A DNA stretch of 64,000 nt from Calvatia gigantea (taxonomy: Eukaryota; Basidiomycota; Agaricomycetes; Agaricales; Lycoperdaceae): positions 124,001 through 188,000 of the forward strand of contig JACAAK010000019.1 in NCBI GenBank assembly GCA_025093985.1. Reading direction: 5' to 3'. This document shows positions 1 through 10,225 of the stretch, one piece after another. The position numbers and the translations under genes are program-made. Each line of letters begins with the position of its first letter. The first letter of the stretch is position 1. Below the pieces are notes generated by a model. The model saw only the letters and a list, made by a program, of their open reading frames with translations, was not told the DNA's origin and did not search any database.

Positions 1-564
1 AACAGGGGTGGGGTCCCTGGGGGGTGCTTCTGGCCTCGGCTAGTGGTGCTCCTTTCCTGGGCCTAGTTGGGGGCTTTGTGGGGGGCGGAGGCGTAAAATA
101 ATGGGGGTGGGGTCCCCGGGTGGTGGTGTGGGTTCGTCCTGCTCAGCTGCTTTCTTGGGCGCCATTTAGGCGGCGCTTCGAGTTGCTACCCTGCCTACTG
201 TGTCGCTCTAGATCAGGGCTGGGCTGATACTCTTTCGCTTGGGAAGTTGGGGGTAAGGCGGCTCCAAGCGGGGGCTCCTTGCGCTGGCTCTCCTGACTAC
301 ACCTGTCCCCTCTTGGGCGCTGGGCCACTGCTGCCGCTGGGCCCGCCGCTTGTGGGACGATCAGGGCACCGCCACAATGCGGTGGTGCGTCATTGGGTGT
401 ACACCACAAGACCTGGGCAACTGGGTCTTCTTCAGTGTGATGGGCATTTCGGGAAACCGGAGGATTTGGCAAGTAGGGGGCGATCTGGTCTGGTCTGGGT
501 TAGCACTTGGGTTGGGTTGGGCTGCTTCTGAACAGTAGATTACTCTTAACTCATCGGACCTCAC
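1..564 (+). mobile_element. LINE 3' UTR fragment (copy X), cut by window start
   Basis: This stretch matches the 3' untranslated region that follows ORF2 in the other LINE copies of the window, for example around 8080-8630. It carries the same landmarks: the GGGTGGGGTCCC motifs, the GTACACCACAAGACCTGGG block and the GAACAGTAGATTACTC block. It stops within this UTR, before the poly(A) tail, and abuts the 5' end of LINE copy A. It has no coding content of its own. It is a remnant of a plus-strand copy extending left of the window. Confidence 0.8.
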
Positions 565-687
565 ACCTTCCTTTTCCAGCAACCACCACCATCAACGGGG
601 CGGTTACTGTAATCTAGTCGTATCATATACACCGTAACCCCAACTCTTGGCTAGGGCACATCCCTAGTTGCTGAACTACTCGCTGGT

Positions 688-2793
688 ATGAGCCGCAAGC
701 CACCCAGTTCATCACACGACCTGTGGGCTGACGACCCGGTCCCGCCGCAATCGTCCCCTGACCCGATCGCTCGTATTCCGGGTGTGGGCTCCCAGCAGCC
801 ACAACCCCGCTACCAAACCCGCGCCTCAACCCAGGCCTCCTCTGGGGAGGGCACGCGCCAACGATACGCCGCCGTACTGATCACAGCATGGCCGCCATCA
901 TCAACCTCCTCGAGTGGAACCGCCCAACCTCGGTCCCATGCTCCCTCTCGTGCTACCTCCCCCTCTCCTGCGCCGGTGGAGATGGCGGACCCTTTCGACG
1001 ATGACGAGGACGAGGTGGTGGCCCCCGGGGCTGCTGCTTCTGCGATCGCCACCGATCCCCCTGGGAGCTCCGCTGGCAAAGATATGTCAGTGGAGTCGTT
1101 CGGCGATTTGGAGTATGCTCCATCCGTAGCGGCACTGGCAGGTGACGAAGAACACCTCGCTGTGGACGTCCAGGGCACAGCCGAATCCCTGCACAACCTG
1201 TCCTCTTGGTTCAGGTCCGTGCATGCTATGCCGCTTAGCGCGGAATCTACCACAGTGGTACTGGGCGCCGCCTTGGTGTTTGTCCAGTCCCTGTCTAACA
1301 ATGGCTGGTTGGATCGCTCTCCAACTGGTCAGTCTAATCCGAGTTGGCTCGGGGGTCACGCTGTGGCCAATATTGCCTCTCGCTACGCTCGTCCCCTGCC
1401 CGACAGGAGAGCTACCCCCCCGCCTCGGCCGTCCGGCTCAGGCGATGTCGACGCTGATATGGGAGGCTCCACGCCTAGATCTGGTAGATCTAAGCTGGCC
1501 AGAGCTCCCGCACCACCACCTCCGTTTCAGCCCGTCCGTCCTGCCCGTCGTGAGCGGGACCTTGTCGAGTCGATTCGAAAGAACGCAGAGGCGAAGCACC
1601 TTGCCCTGCAGCAGCAATGGAGGAGTGCCCCGGTCCAACCTGGTCCGGTGCGCCCTCTCAACATCACCAAGAAGAAGAAGGCAGTGCTGTCCTCGTACGC
1701 GCAGACACTATCTTCCTCTGGTAAGGGCAAATCTGCCCAGATCCCTGTGGTCACGGCTGTGCGCGTTGCGCAGTCATTCCCAGAGCTTGAGCCCAAACGA
1801 GTCGTAGCTATGGCTCGGGAGGCTGAACCCTCAGCGCAAGGCAAGTCCAAGCGCCCCAACAATGTCACGGCTGGTCCCAACCGTCGGCAACTCCTCATGA
1901 CTGCGGTCGCCGTGCCGGAAGGTGCCCCCCGCCCTCAGACTAACCACTTTGTTGAAGTTATCAATAGAGGCCTCGTACAAGCTCGCGTCCGTTGCAGGAT
2001 CGAGTCGGTTCGCTCGAGCACAGCCAACTCTTGGTCATTGCTCACCAATTTCGCCCCCACCCCGAAGGATGTCGCCATCATAGACAAGTGGGCTCACAAG
2101 GCGGTTGCTGAGGGCGTTAAGCTCCAGCTCCGTGTCCCCGACTCCACGTCCTACATCAGGATCGTGGATATCCCTTTCATCGACGAGCTTGGTCGCAAGG
2201 CCATGACTGTCAAACGCCTCCTGGGCCATCTGTCGAAGTCTCCACATCGTGAGGACTTCGCCATGCTGTCCCATACCCCGCGCATCTCGCGCAATTCCGC
2301 CAGCTCTGACACCTGCACAGCTTGGCTCGACTTAGCCGACTCCAAGACCGGCACCCGGATGAAGCGTCTCGTGGGGCGCACCGTCCAGATTGGAACGCAC
2401 TCCTGCCGCGTGCAGCAGGCTTCCGCCCGTACCGGGGTCCCCTGGTGTCAGCGCTGCTGGTACTGGGGCCACCCCACCGCTATCTGTCGATCCCGGTCGA
2501 ACAGATGCCCCATCTGCGCTGGGCCTCACACCTCTGAGAACCACCGCGCCGTCGCCGGCTGTTGTCATCCTAAGGATCTCAACAAGGCTACCCCCGAGGG
2601 ACAGCCATGTCCCCACAAATTCAAGTGTCTCAACTGCGGTGGCAAGCACCGCACTGACTCTCACTTGTGCCAGCTTTGGCGCCACCGGTATGAGGCCGAG
2701 TGGATCAAAGAGCATTACAGAAAGGTGAGTGAACGCCGTCTCTCAAGGATAGCGTCACGATCCGCTGATAACACTTCAGCATCTGCGCAATGA
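688..2793 (+). CDS. LINE ORF1: nucleic-acid-binding Gag-like protein
   Basis: Intact 701-residue ORF1. The N-terminal two thirds are low-complexity, rich in Ser, Pro and Ala, with an acidic stretch (FDDDEDEV) near residue 105. A more structured segment at about 420-520 precedes cysteine/histidine zinc motifs near the C-terminus: CQRCWYWGHPTAIC around residue 590 (C-X2-C-X4-H-X4-C), CPICAGPHTSENH, and CLNCGGKHRTDSHLC around 655. In Tad1-clade LINEs ORF1 binds the element RNA and forms the RNP; that role is inferred from the family. Its TGA stop overlaps the ORF2 start as ATGA, so ORF2 may be translated by reinitiation. The other ORF1 copy here (23455-25560) has stops, so this is the best preserved one. 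Confidence 0.85.
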   Translation: MSRKPPSSSHDLWADDPVPPQSSPDPIARIPGVGSQQPQPRYQTRASTQASSGEGTRQRYAAVLITAWPPSSTSSSGTAQPRSHAPSRATSPSPAPVEMADPFDDDEDEVVAPGAAASAIATDPPGSSAGKDMSVESFGDLEYAPSVAALAGDEEHLAVDVQGTAESLHNLSSWFRSVHAMPLSAESTTVVLGAALVFVQSLSNNGWLDRSPTGQSNPSWLGGHAVANIASRYARPLPDRRATPPPRPSGSGDVDADMGGSTPRSGRSKLARAPAPPPPFQPVRPARRERDLVESIRKNAEAKHLALQQQWRSAPVQPGPVRPLNITKKKKAVLSSYAQTLSSSGKGKSAQIPVVTAVRVAQSFPELEPKRVVAMAREAEPSAQGKSKRPNNVTAGPNRRQLLMTAVAVPEGAPRPQTNHFVEVINRGLVQARVRCRIESVRSSTANSWSLLTNFAPTPKDVAIIDKWAHKAVAEGVKLQLRVPDSTSYIRIVDIPFIDELGRKAMTVKRLLGHLSKSPHREDFAMLSHTPRISRNSASSDTCTAWLDLADSKTGTRMKRLVGRTVQIGTHSCRVQQASARTGVPWCQRCWYWGHPTAICRSRSNRCPICAGPHTSENHRAVAGCCHPKDLNKATPEGQPCPHKFKCLNCGGKHRTDSHLCQLWRHRYEAEWIKEHYRKVSERRLSRIASRSADNTSASAQ

Positions 2794-3482
2794 ACCCCGA
2801 GCCTGACAAGTTGAGGCGTTTCGTGAAGGGGAAGTTACGTATATTGTCGTTTAACGTAGCAAAGAATTACACGTTATTGGACACATTGCTAGAATCTGAG
2901 AAAGATAACTTCGACATCATCTTCGTACAGGAACCGCCCTGGCGAACGATTAGATCCGCCCCCTCGACGCTTGACGCCGAGGGTGAGCCCGTCATCGGAG
3001 CACCTAAGCACCCTGAGTGGTTATATATGGTGAGGCCGGCCTCCACTGCAGAGGAACGAGATCGGCCGCGTGTTATGGCTTTTGTCCACACACGGATCAA
3101 GAGACTGAGGCCCTCGCTTAGGCGGGACCTCATTGATCACCATGATGCGATGGTTCTTACCATCTTCAATCACGGTTGCGAACGCCACTTCATAAATGTT
3201 TATTCTGATGATGAGCACACTGCGATCAAGCTTCTCTATGAGAAGCGCGATTCTCTACCCCAGATGCACTACATGGGGGGCGATTTCAATTGCCATTCGC
3301 GTGAGTGGGACGATGGCGTCCCGCATCACCACCGACCCGCCCAGCAGCTTCTGGAAGCTGCCGACGACCTCGGCCTTGGGATCTGGTTACCAGATTCCAG
3401 GGCTTCTACTCATGTACCTCGAGATCCGACCAAGCACCAATCGGTGATTGATCTGATCTTTATCTCCGATCTCAGGTGGCGC
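2790..3482 (+). pseudogene. LINE ORF2, N-terminal endonuclease part
   Basis: ORF2 starts at an ATG overlapping the ORF1 stop by 4 bp. This part encodes the APE-like endonuclease that nicks target DNA for target-primed reverse transcription. Visible motifs are ILSFNVAKNYTLLD (N near residue 20), QEPPW near 47, and GDFNCHSREWDD near 165 (the DFN motif). It ends in a foreign stop at the boundary with the 1.3 kb inserted element. The duplicated target GCGC occupies 3479-3482. The uninterrupted site can be read in the sister copies near 9890 and, reversed, near 22760. The reading frame resumes at about 4790. Confidence 0.85.
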
Positions 3483-4789
3483 TAAAGAGGCAGAAATAGA
3501 AATACTAAATGTGATATGGATGTTCGGCTTAGATTAAGCTGACGGAATAGATTTTTAAAGATTTCTGCACAAGGCAAGTTCGTGGGGAGGCAATCTGACA
3601 ATATGAGGGACAATTCCACAAAATAACGCGAATCAACGACGCGTGGAGAACACTAGAATAGCTAACTACCTTCGCTAAGAAGAGTAAAGCCAAGTTACAC
3701 TGTAAAAAGTGCGACTCGTGTCCTTTATCCAAGAAGTTAACAAGACACAGAACCTCAGGTACTCCCTAAGCTTCACCCTTATCTAGTTAACGACCAGAAG
3801 CGCACTGTCCTACACTTGTGATACGCCAAGTACCAGGGTGTAGCGATGCAATACGCTCTTAATCTAAGCTCACTTCACGAGTAAGCCTGAGGTCTTCTTC
3901 TTAGATCAAAAGGTCTCAATCCTAGCTCAAGTCACTTAGTCTAGTTAATCTCGAAAGAACTTATTACTTTGCTTCACTCAGGCACAATAGATCGCTTTTC
4001 ACTGCGCTCTGAAGGCTGGGCAATGGCTAGTAGGTTCCTTGCCACGTCCAACACCTCAGAGGGGGTTTATATATTATTTGGGTGCTCGTTATGACAAGAC
4101 AATGATTACACAACTAGGAACATATTATCAAGCAAGGTACAAACCGGTAGATTAGATCGCGCGCCAAGAGAGCCGCAACCTGTTAGATTAGTGAAACATT
4201 GGAAATACAGAAGGATTCTGGGTATCCGTTTGTTCCGGGCTGTGTTTTAGCCCGTTCTCTGGGTCTGCATTCTTCTCTAAATATGTAGAACATCTAAGAT
4301 TTCGGACGTCGTGTGAACTGTTCTCCTACGTGTCCCCGTGGATTGTACGCGAACGCGTCCATACGTGTCATTAGTGTTGAGTGATGTTCGTTAATCTAAC
4401 AACGGTGGCATTTCCTTGTGAACACGCCGATCAGCCTTTTAGATTAAGCACGTCGGACTTATTTCTCAAGTCTAGACTCATTGGAGGGGTCCCGTAGCTC
4501 TGTATAGACGCATTGGAATGGTTTTACCGCCTGGTCCGGCCGGAATCACGACTGGTCATATGGTACACTGTTAGAATTGCTTTTTGTTAAGCACAGTGGT
4601 CATCCCGTAGCCGCCGCTATCCGTCATCAATGGTCATAGTGTTCTACAGTGATTGAGTACTCTTTTATTATACTGTTGGGCTCTTAGATTAGGTCGTACT
4701 ACTACAGGAAGGTTTGATGCAATCGTTAGATTAGGCTTGTATGCCTTAGATTAGCGATTTTCATGCGTGAAAACGGCTTTGCCGTTACA
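3483..4789 (-). mobile_element. Element M copy 1 (1.3 kb, non-coding, 4-bp TSD)
   Basis: Insertion of 1307 bp in LINE ORF2, in minus orientation. Read on the minus strand it starts TGTAACGGC and ends CCTCTTTA. It is flanked by GCGC (3479-3482) and GTGC (4790-4793), a 4-bp duplication with one CpG-type change; intact LINE copies show the single target site. No long ORF is present. Nine TTAGATTA/TAATCTAA motifs (one seven bases long) lie at about 3529, 3860, 4148, 4183, 4392, 4439, 4684, 4726 and 4746, three of them within 110 bp of the TGTAA end. A TATA-like TATATAAACC occurs on the minus strand near 4070. It could be a long solo LTR or a non-autonomous DNA transposon with subterminal repeats. 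Confidence 0.8.
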
Positions 4790-4793
4790 GTGC

Positions 4794-7700
4794 ATTGCGC
4801 GTCCCCAGATCAGGTCGGATCTGACAGGCCCATCGGACCACCATCCGCTGTCTGTCACGATCCCTATCCGCCCTGAAGACATCACAAATATCAGAAGGGC
4901 ATTTCCCAAGAACTCGGCAGCGACTGCGGAATTGCAGTTCCTGGATGAGATCAGAGAAGGGGTGTATGGTTTTCGAGATCATCCCCTTACCTCAGCACGG
5001 GATGTTAATGTCCTGGCATCGGCTATTGGGTCGGTGTTCTCTGCAGCGTGGCATTGCCACACTGTGGAGGTGCACATATCCGCAAAGTCTCAACCCTGGT
5101 GGGATGAGGATTGCAGGGTCGCCCTTCAGGCCCACAGGGATTCTTCGGACCCTGTGGACTGGAAGGCATTTTGACGCGTTGTGGCGTCTAAGAAGCGCAA
5201 ATTCTTTGATGAGAAGATTGAGGAAATTGCTGAGACCAACAAACGCCCTTGGGACCTTATGGAATGGGTCAAGGCGCGTAAGTTGCCTGCGTGCGAGGCT
5301 ATCTCCTATCAGGGGGAGCCTTGTCACACTATGGACTCCCTTTGGGAGGCCCTTCACAGTACCTACAACTCCACTTCTGGGTGGGAATGTGATACCCCCG
5401 TTATCGATCCGCTCCCTACGCTACCGTAGCGGGAATGGGTGGACTTCTCAGCCAAGGAACTGGTGGACGCTCTGTCTGCCTGCTCTAAGGTTTCAGCGCC
5501 GGGCCCCAACCATGTTACGTGGAGGATGCTCAAACAGATCATGCTTGGGGATGCCCTGCCGGTCTTCATACGTCTAGCTAGCGCCTGTATTTGTCTAGGT
5601 TGCTGGCCGGAGTATTTTAAAGATTCTATGTCAGTTATTATCCCTAAGCCGGGTAAACCTGCATACTCTACACCCAAGGCCTTCAGGCCCATAGTTCTTC
5701 TCAACACGCTGGGTAAGCTGTTTGAGAAAATGATCGCGACTAGGCTCCAGTTTGACTCTGTCAAGTTTGGGGTCTTTCACCCTAATCAGCTCGGAGGTGT
5801 GATCCAACGATCCACTGAGGATGCTGGCCTTATGCTGACCCACATCGTAAGAGCAGGGTGGGCTAAGGGCCTCAGAACTAGCGTTGTGGCTTTTGACATA
5901 GCACAGTTCTTCCCGTCATTGCACCATGACATGCTGGTGGCAATACTACGCAAGCAAGGATTCGCCCCTGAGTTGGTCGAGTTCTTTGCGCACTACTTGG
6001 TAGGACGGAAGACCCAGTACTGCTGGGACTCTTTCAAGTCCGAGCCATTTCCATCGGATGTGGGGGTGGGGCAGGGATCTGCCCTCTCTCCCGTCCTGTC
6101 GGCCTTATACATAGCTCCATTAATGTGGCTTTTCGACAGGGAGGCGTCACGTCTTGGAACGACTCTCCTGTCATACGTCGATGATGGTACCATCATTGCC
6201 CAGTCGAAAGACTGGGGATCTAACCTTGTGGCTCTTAAGGAGGCATATGGTGTTATATTTAGGCTCTTTGAGTGCTTCGCCTTGGTACTTGAGCATGACA
6301 AGTCCGAGGTCTTTCACTTCTCCTGTAAACACGGGGATGATAATCCACCAATTGACCTGGGCTTTGCCCTGTTCACTGGTGATACGCCGCTCCGGCCCAA
6401 GCCTTATTGGAGGTATTTGGGCTTTTACTTTGACCGCGCCCTTACTTTTAAGGAGCATGTTTGTTATTACTCTACTAAGGCACTTTCCACGGTGAAAGCC
6501 ATGAAGATGCTTGGTAATTCTACGAGGGGCTTGCGGCCTATGCAGAAGCGCCTCCTTTATCGGTCGTGTGTCGTTCCCATTGCGACATACGGCTTTAAAC
6601 TCTGGTTCTTCAAGGGCTCTCGCTGTAAGGCGGCCCTTAAGAGCCTGAATGTCATGCAGAGACGGGCGGCCCTGTGGATTACAGGTGCTTTCCGGACCGC
6701 TCCTACTGGGGCCGTGGAGTCATTCGCGGGTCTCATACCCATCCAGCTTCACATACAGAAGCTTGCTGTCAGGTCAGACTACAGGATTAAGACCCTGTCA
6801 CCTAACCACCCCCTCAGGGCCCTTATGAGCCCTGAATATTCCGGGTCTGCTAAGCTGCACACTCGTTCTATCGGTCTTATGTCTCCTGCGGTTCGCAAGA
6901 AGACTAAGGGCTCCTTAATCCAGGCTGATGCCAGCCTGGTAAACCTCGTCGAGGAGTTCGAGCCTATGGCTTCAATTAATCGGCCCGGATATCGCCTGAT
7001 GGACTGCCACCCGGACCAGGTGTCATTCATGGAGGTGAAACTCAATGCGGAGGGTTATACTGACCCCGAGCATATGTATGCTCTCAACGCGCGCCTTAGG
7101 GAGTGCAGAGAGGATGTCGGGATTGTCCATATGGCGACGGACACAAGTCTGCCGCTCCATGGCAAGTTCCAGGCAGTTGCATCTGCCCATGTCTATCGCC
7201 AACGGGAGTGTCTCTGGGAGATCACTCGCGTGGCAGGCCGAGTCACAGCGCCTGATGCTGAGCTCGTGGCCATTGCACTTGGCGTTCATTTTGCTCTTAA
7301 GCAGGATGACGTCAGGCTCATACGTGTATTCACTGACTCTATTGCGTCAGCGAAGCTCGCAGTTGATCCGACTACACATTCCGGGCAGATGCTGTCCCAA
7401 GGGGTGTGTGTGGCGCTTAAGCAATGGCTCTCTGGGGATCCCCGGAGAGGCGTTGAGTTCCTCGCTGTCCCTTCTTCCGAGAAGTGGGAGTTCCACCATG
7501 CTGTTCACCGGCATGTCACCTCGTTCCCTCAGGTCGCTTATGGTCTGAGGCCGTTCACTTCTATTGCCCGCCTCCGCAAAGAGGCGGTCGACGATGTTCT
7601 GGAGTCATGGTGTCAGCTGTACTCTACCGCTTCTTACAAGGGGCGTAGTAACATGGACCTTGCCTCAGGGGCGGATCCATCTATTCCGGGGAAGCCGACC

Positions 7701-8003
7701 TACCTTTCTGGTGGGCCCTGGCTCCATCATGTTAGCGGCTCTAACTCGCTTTGTGTGAGGGCCGTGCGTGCCGTCATGGGTCATGCTCTGATTGGGTCGT
7801 ACCGCATACGATTCTTTCCTAACAAAAGCGTTGGCTGTTCGTGTGGCGCCACTCTCGAGGGGCACTATCACATTTTTGTCAGGTGTCCCAACCACAAAAG
7901 GGAACTTGACAGACCTCCTCAGACCATTCGTGAGCTGATTGACTTCCTGAATGCGAACCCCGGGGCATTTGCATTCAGACCAGATGATGCTGGGATCGGT
8001 TGA
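4794..8003 (+). pseudogene. LINE ORF2, RT-RNase H-zinc part (copy A)
   Basis: Continuation of ORF2 after the insertion. Two in-frame stops lie near 5172 (CGA to TGA relative to the sister copy) and 5427 (TAG where a sister copy has CGG). From 5439 the frame is open for 854 codons. The reverse transcriptase shows VAFDIAQFFPSLHHD near codon 150 of that frame, GVGQGSALSPVLSALY near 210 and the catalytic YVDDGTII near 246. RNase H follows, with MATDTS near 564, DAELVAIALG near 605 and FTDSIAS near 630. A Cys/His motif, CSCGATLEGHYHIFVRC, lies near 800. The domain order matches Tad1-like elements that carry RNase H. Copy A cannot make full ORF2 because of the insertion and stops. Confidence 0.85.
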
Positions 8004-8705
8004 GCTGGTGTGCGTGGGGGGTCCCTGCGGTGACGCTGGTCTTCTGGCCTACTAGGTGGAGAAGTTGCAAGGCAACAGGGGTGGGGTCCCTGGGGGGTGC
8101 TTCCGGCTTCGGCTGGTGGTGCTCCTTTCCTGGGCTCGGTTGGGGGTCTCGCAGGGGGCGAAGGCGTAAAATAACAGGGGTTGGGTCCCTGGGCGGCGGT
8201 GCAGGTTCGTCCTGCTCAGCTGCTTTCTTGGGCGCCACTATGCAGCGCTTCGAGTTGCTACCCTGCCTACTGTATTGCTCTGGGTCGGGACTGGGCTGAT
8301 ACCCTTTCACTTGGGAAGTTGGGGGTAAGGCGGCTCCAAGCGGGGGCTCCTTGCGCTGGCTCTCCTGACTACACCTGTCCCTTCTTGGGCGCTCGGCTGC
8401 CGCTGCCGCTGGGCTCGCCGCTTGTGGGATGATCAGGGCACCGCCGCAGAGCGGCGGTGCGTCACTGGGTGTACACCACAAGACCTGGGTAACTGGGTCT
8501 TCCTCAGTGTGATGGGCATTTCGGGCGACCGGGGGATTTGGCAAGTAGGGGGTGGTCTGGTCTGGTCTGGGTTAGCACTTGGGTTGGGTTGGGCTGCTTC
8601 TGAACAGTAGATTACTCTCAACTCATCGGACTTTGTAGTTGGGGCTTTGTACTTAGCTACACGCGGACTGCGATCGGGCACCGCGTTATAAATTGGCGCA
8701 AGCCA

Positions 8706-8736
<31 letters not shown>
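8004..8736 (+). other. LINE 3' UTR and poly(A) tail (copy A)
   Basis: GC-rich untranslated tail of about 700 bp, ending AAGCCATGATTT followed by 25 A. The same tail, with the same CCATGATTT-A(n) end, closes copies D, E, F and H1, so it defines the 3' end of the family. The antisense strand happens to be open for about 190-208 codons in most copies but lacks an ATG start. Confidence 0.85.
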
Positions 8737-9154
8737 TCTCCATTGGCGCAGGAGAGGGGGAGGTGGCACGAGAGGGAGCACGGGACCGAGGTCGGGCGGT
8801 TCCACTCGAGGAGGTTGTTGATGGCAGCCATGCCGTGACCGGGATGGCGGCGTATCATTGGCGCGTGCCCTCCCCAGAGGAGGCCTGGGTCGAGGCGCGG
8901 GTTTGGTAGTGGGGCTGTGGCTGCTGGGAGCCCACACCCGGAATACGAGCGATCAGGTCAGGGGACGATTGTGGCAGGACTGGGTCGTCAGCCCACGGGT
9001 CATTTGATGAGCTGGGTGGCTTGCAGCTCATACCAGCGAGTAGTTCAGCAACTAGGGACGTGCCCTAGCCAAGAGATGGGGTTGCGGTGTATTCGATACG
9101 ACTAGACTACAGTAACCGCCCCGTTGATGGTGGTGGTTGCTGGAAAAGGAAGGT
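8737..9154 (-). mobile_element. Inverted LINE 5' end (copy B), probably the 5' inversion of copy C
   Basis: Reverse complement of the LINE 5' UTR and the start of ORF1; it corresponds to about 565-983 of copy A. It begins directly after the poly(A) of copy A. Its right end is the element start (TGGAAAAGGAAGGT), which joins plus-strand LINE sequence starting at the end of ORF1. An inverted 5' segment followed by a plus-strand 3' segment is the structure made by twin priming, so B and C may be one insertion. The alternative is a chance juxtaposition of two truncated copies. Confidence 0.7.
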
Positions 9155-10225
9155 ACTAGGATAGTGTCACGATCCACTGATAACAATTCAGCATCCATGC
9201 AATAAACCCCGAACCTGACAAGTTGAAGCATTTCGTGAAGGGTAGATTACGTATACTGTCATTTAATGTAGTGAAGAATTATGCGTTATTGGACACATTG
9301 CTAGAGTCTGAGAAAGACAACTTCGACATCGTATTCATCCAGGAACCTCCCTGGCAAACGATCAGGTCTGCCCCCTCGATGCTTGATGCCAAGGGTGAGC
9401 CCATCATCGGAGCACCTAAGCATCCTGAGTGGTTGTATATGGTGAGGCCGGCCTCCTCTCTGGAGGAATGAGATCGACCCCATGTTATGGCTTATGTCCA
9501 CACACAGATCAAGAGACTGAGGCCCTCACTAAGGTGGGACCTCATTGATCACCGGGATGTAATGGTTGTCACCATCTTCAATTACAGCCATGAACGCCAT
9601 TTCATGAATGTCTATTCTGACGATGAGCACACTGCGATCAAGCTTCTCTATGAGAAGTGTGATTCTTTACCCCAGATGCATTATATGGGAGGTGATTTTA
9701 ATTGCCATTTACATGAGTGGGACGATAGTGTTCCACATCACCACCGACCCGCCCAGCAGCTCTTGGAAGCTGCCAATGACCTCGGCCTTGGGATCTGGTT
9801 GCCAGATTCCAGGGTATCTACGCATGTATCTCGAGATCCAACCAAACACCAATCAGTGATTGATCTGATCTTTATCTCTGATCTCAGGTGGCACATCGTG
9901 CGTCCCCAGATCAGATCAGATCTGACAGGCCCATCGGACCATCACCTGATGTCTGTCGTGATCCCTATCTACCCTGAAGACATTACAAATGTCAGAAGGG
10001 CATTTCCCAAGAACTCGGCAGCGACTGCAGAATTGCAGTTCCTGGATGAGATCAGAGAAGGGGTGTATGGTCTTCGGGATCATCCCCTTAATTCAGCACA
10101 GGATATTAATATCCTGGCATCGGCTATTGGGTCAGTGTTCTCTGCAGTGTGGCGGTGCCACACTGTAGAGGTGCACATATCTGCAAAATCTCAGCCATGG
10201 TGGGATGAGGATTGCAATGTCGCCC

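Larger units (their letters stand above)
565..8736 (+). mobile_element. Tad1-like LINE, copy A, near full length
   Basis: Non-LTR retrotransposon with a 5' UTR of about 120 bp, ORF1 (688-2793), ORF2 (from 2790, interrupted), a 3' UTR of about 700 bp (8004-8711) and a 25-base poly(A) tail (8712-8736). Its 5' end, ACCTTCCTTTTCCAGC, is shared with the inverted fragment at 8737-9154 and with the 5' end of the copy ending at 25684, so it looks like the true element start. A 1.3 kb element (3483-4789) split ORF2. No clear target duplication flanks the copy. The APE-type endonuclease, RT with YVDD, RNase H and CCHC ORF1 fit the fungal Tad1 clade. Confidence 0.9.

Noticed and set aside
4100..4760. 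Telomere-like or subtelomeric repeats (TTAGATTA)
   Set aside because: The octamers are dispersed and found on both strands within element M only, not tandem, and do not match TTAGGG-type fungal telomeres.
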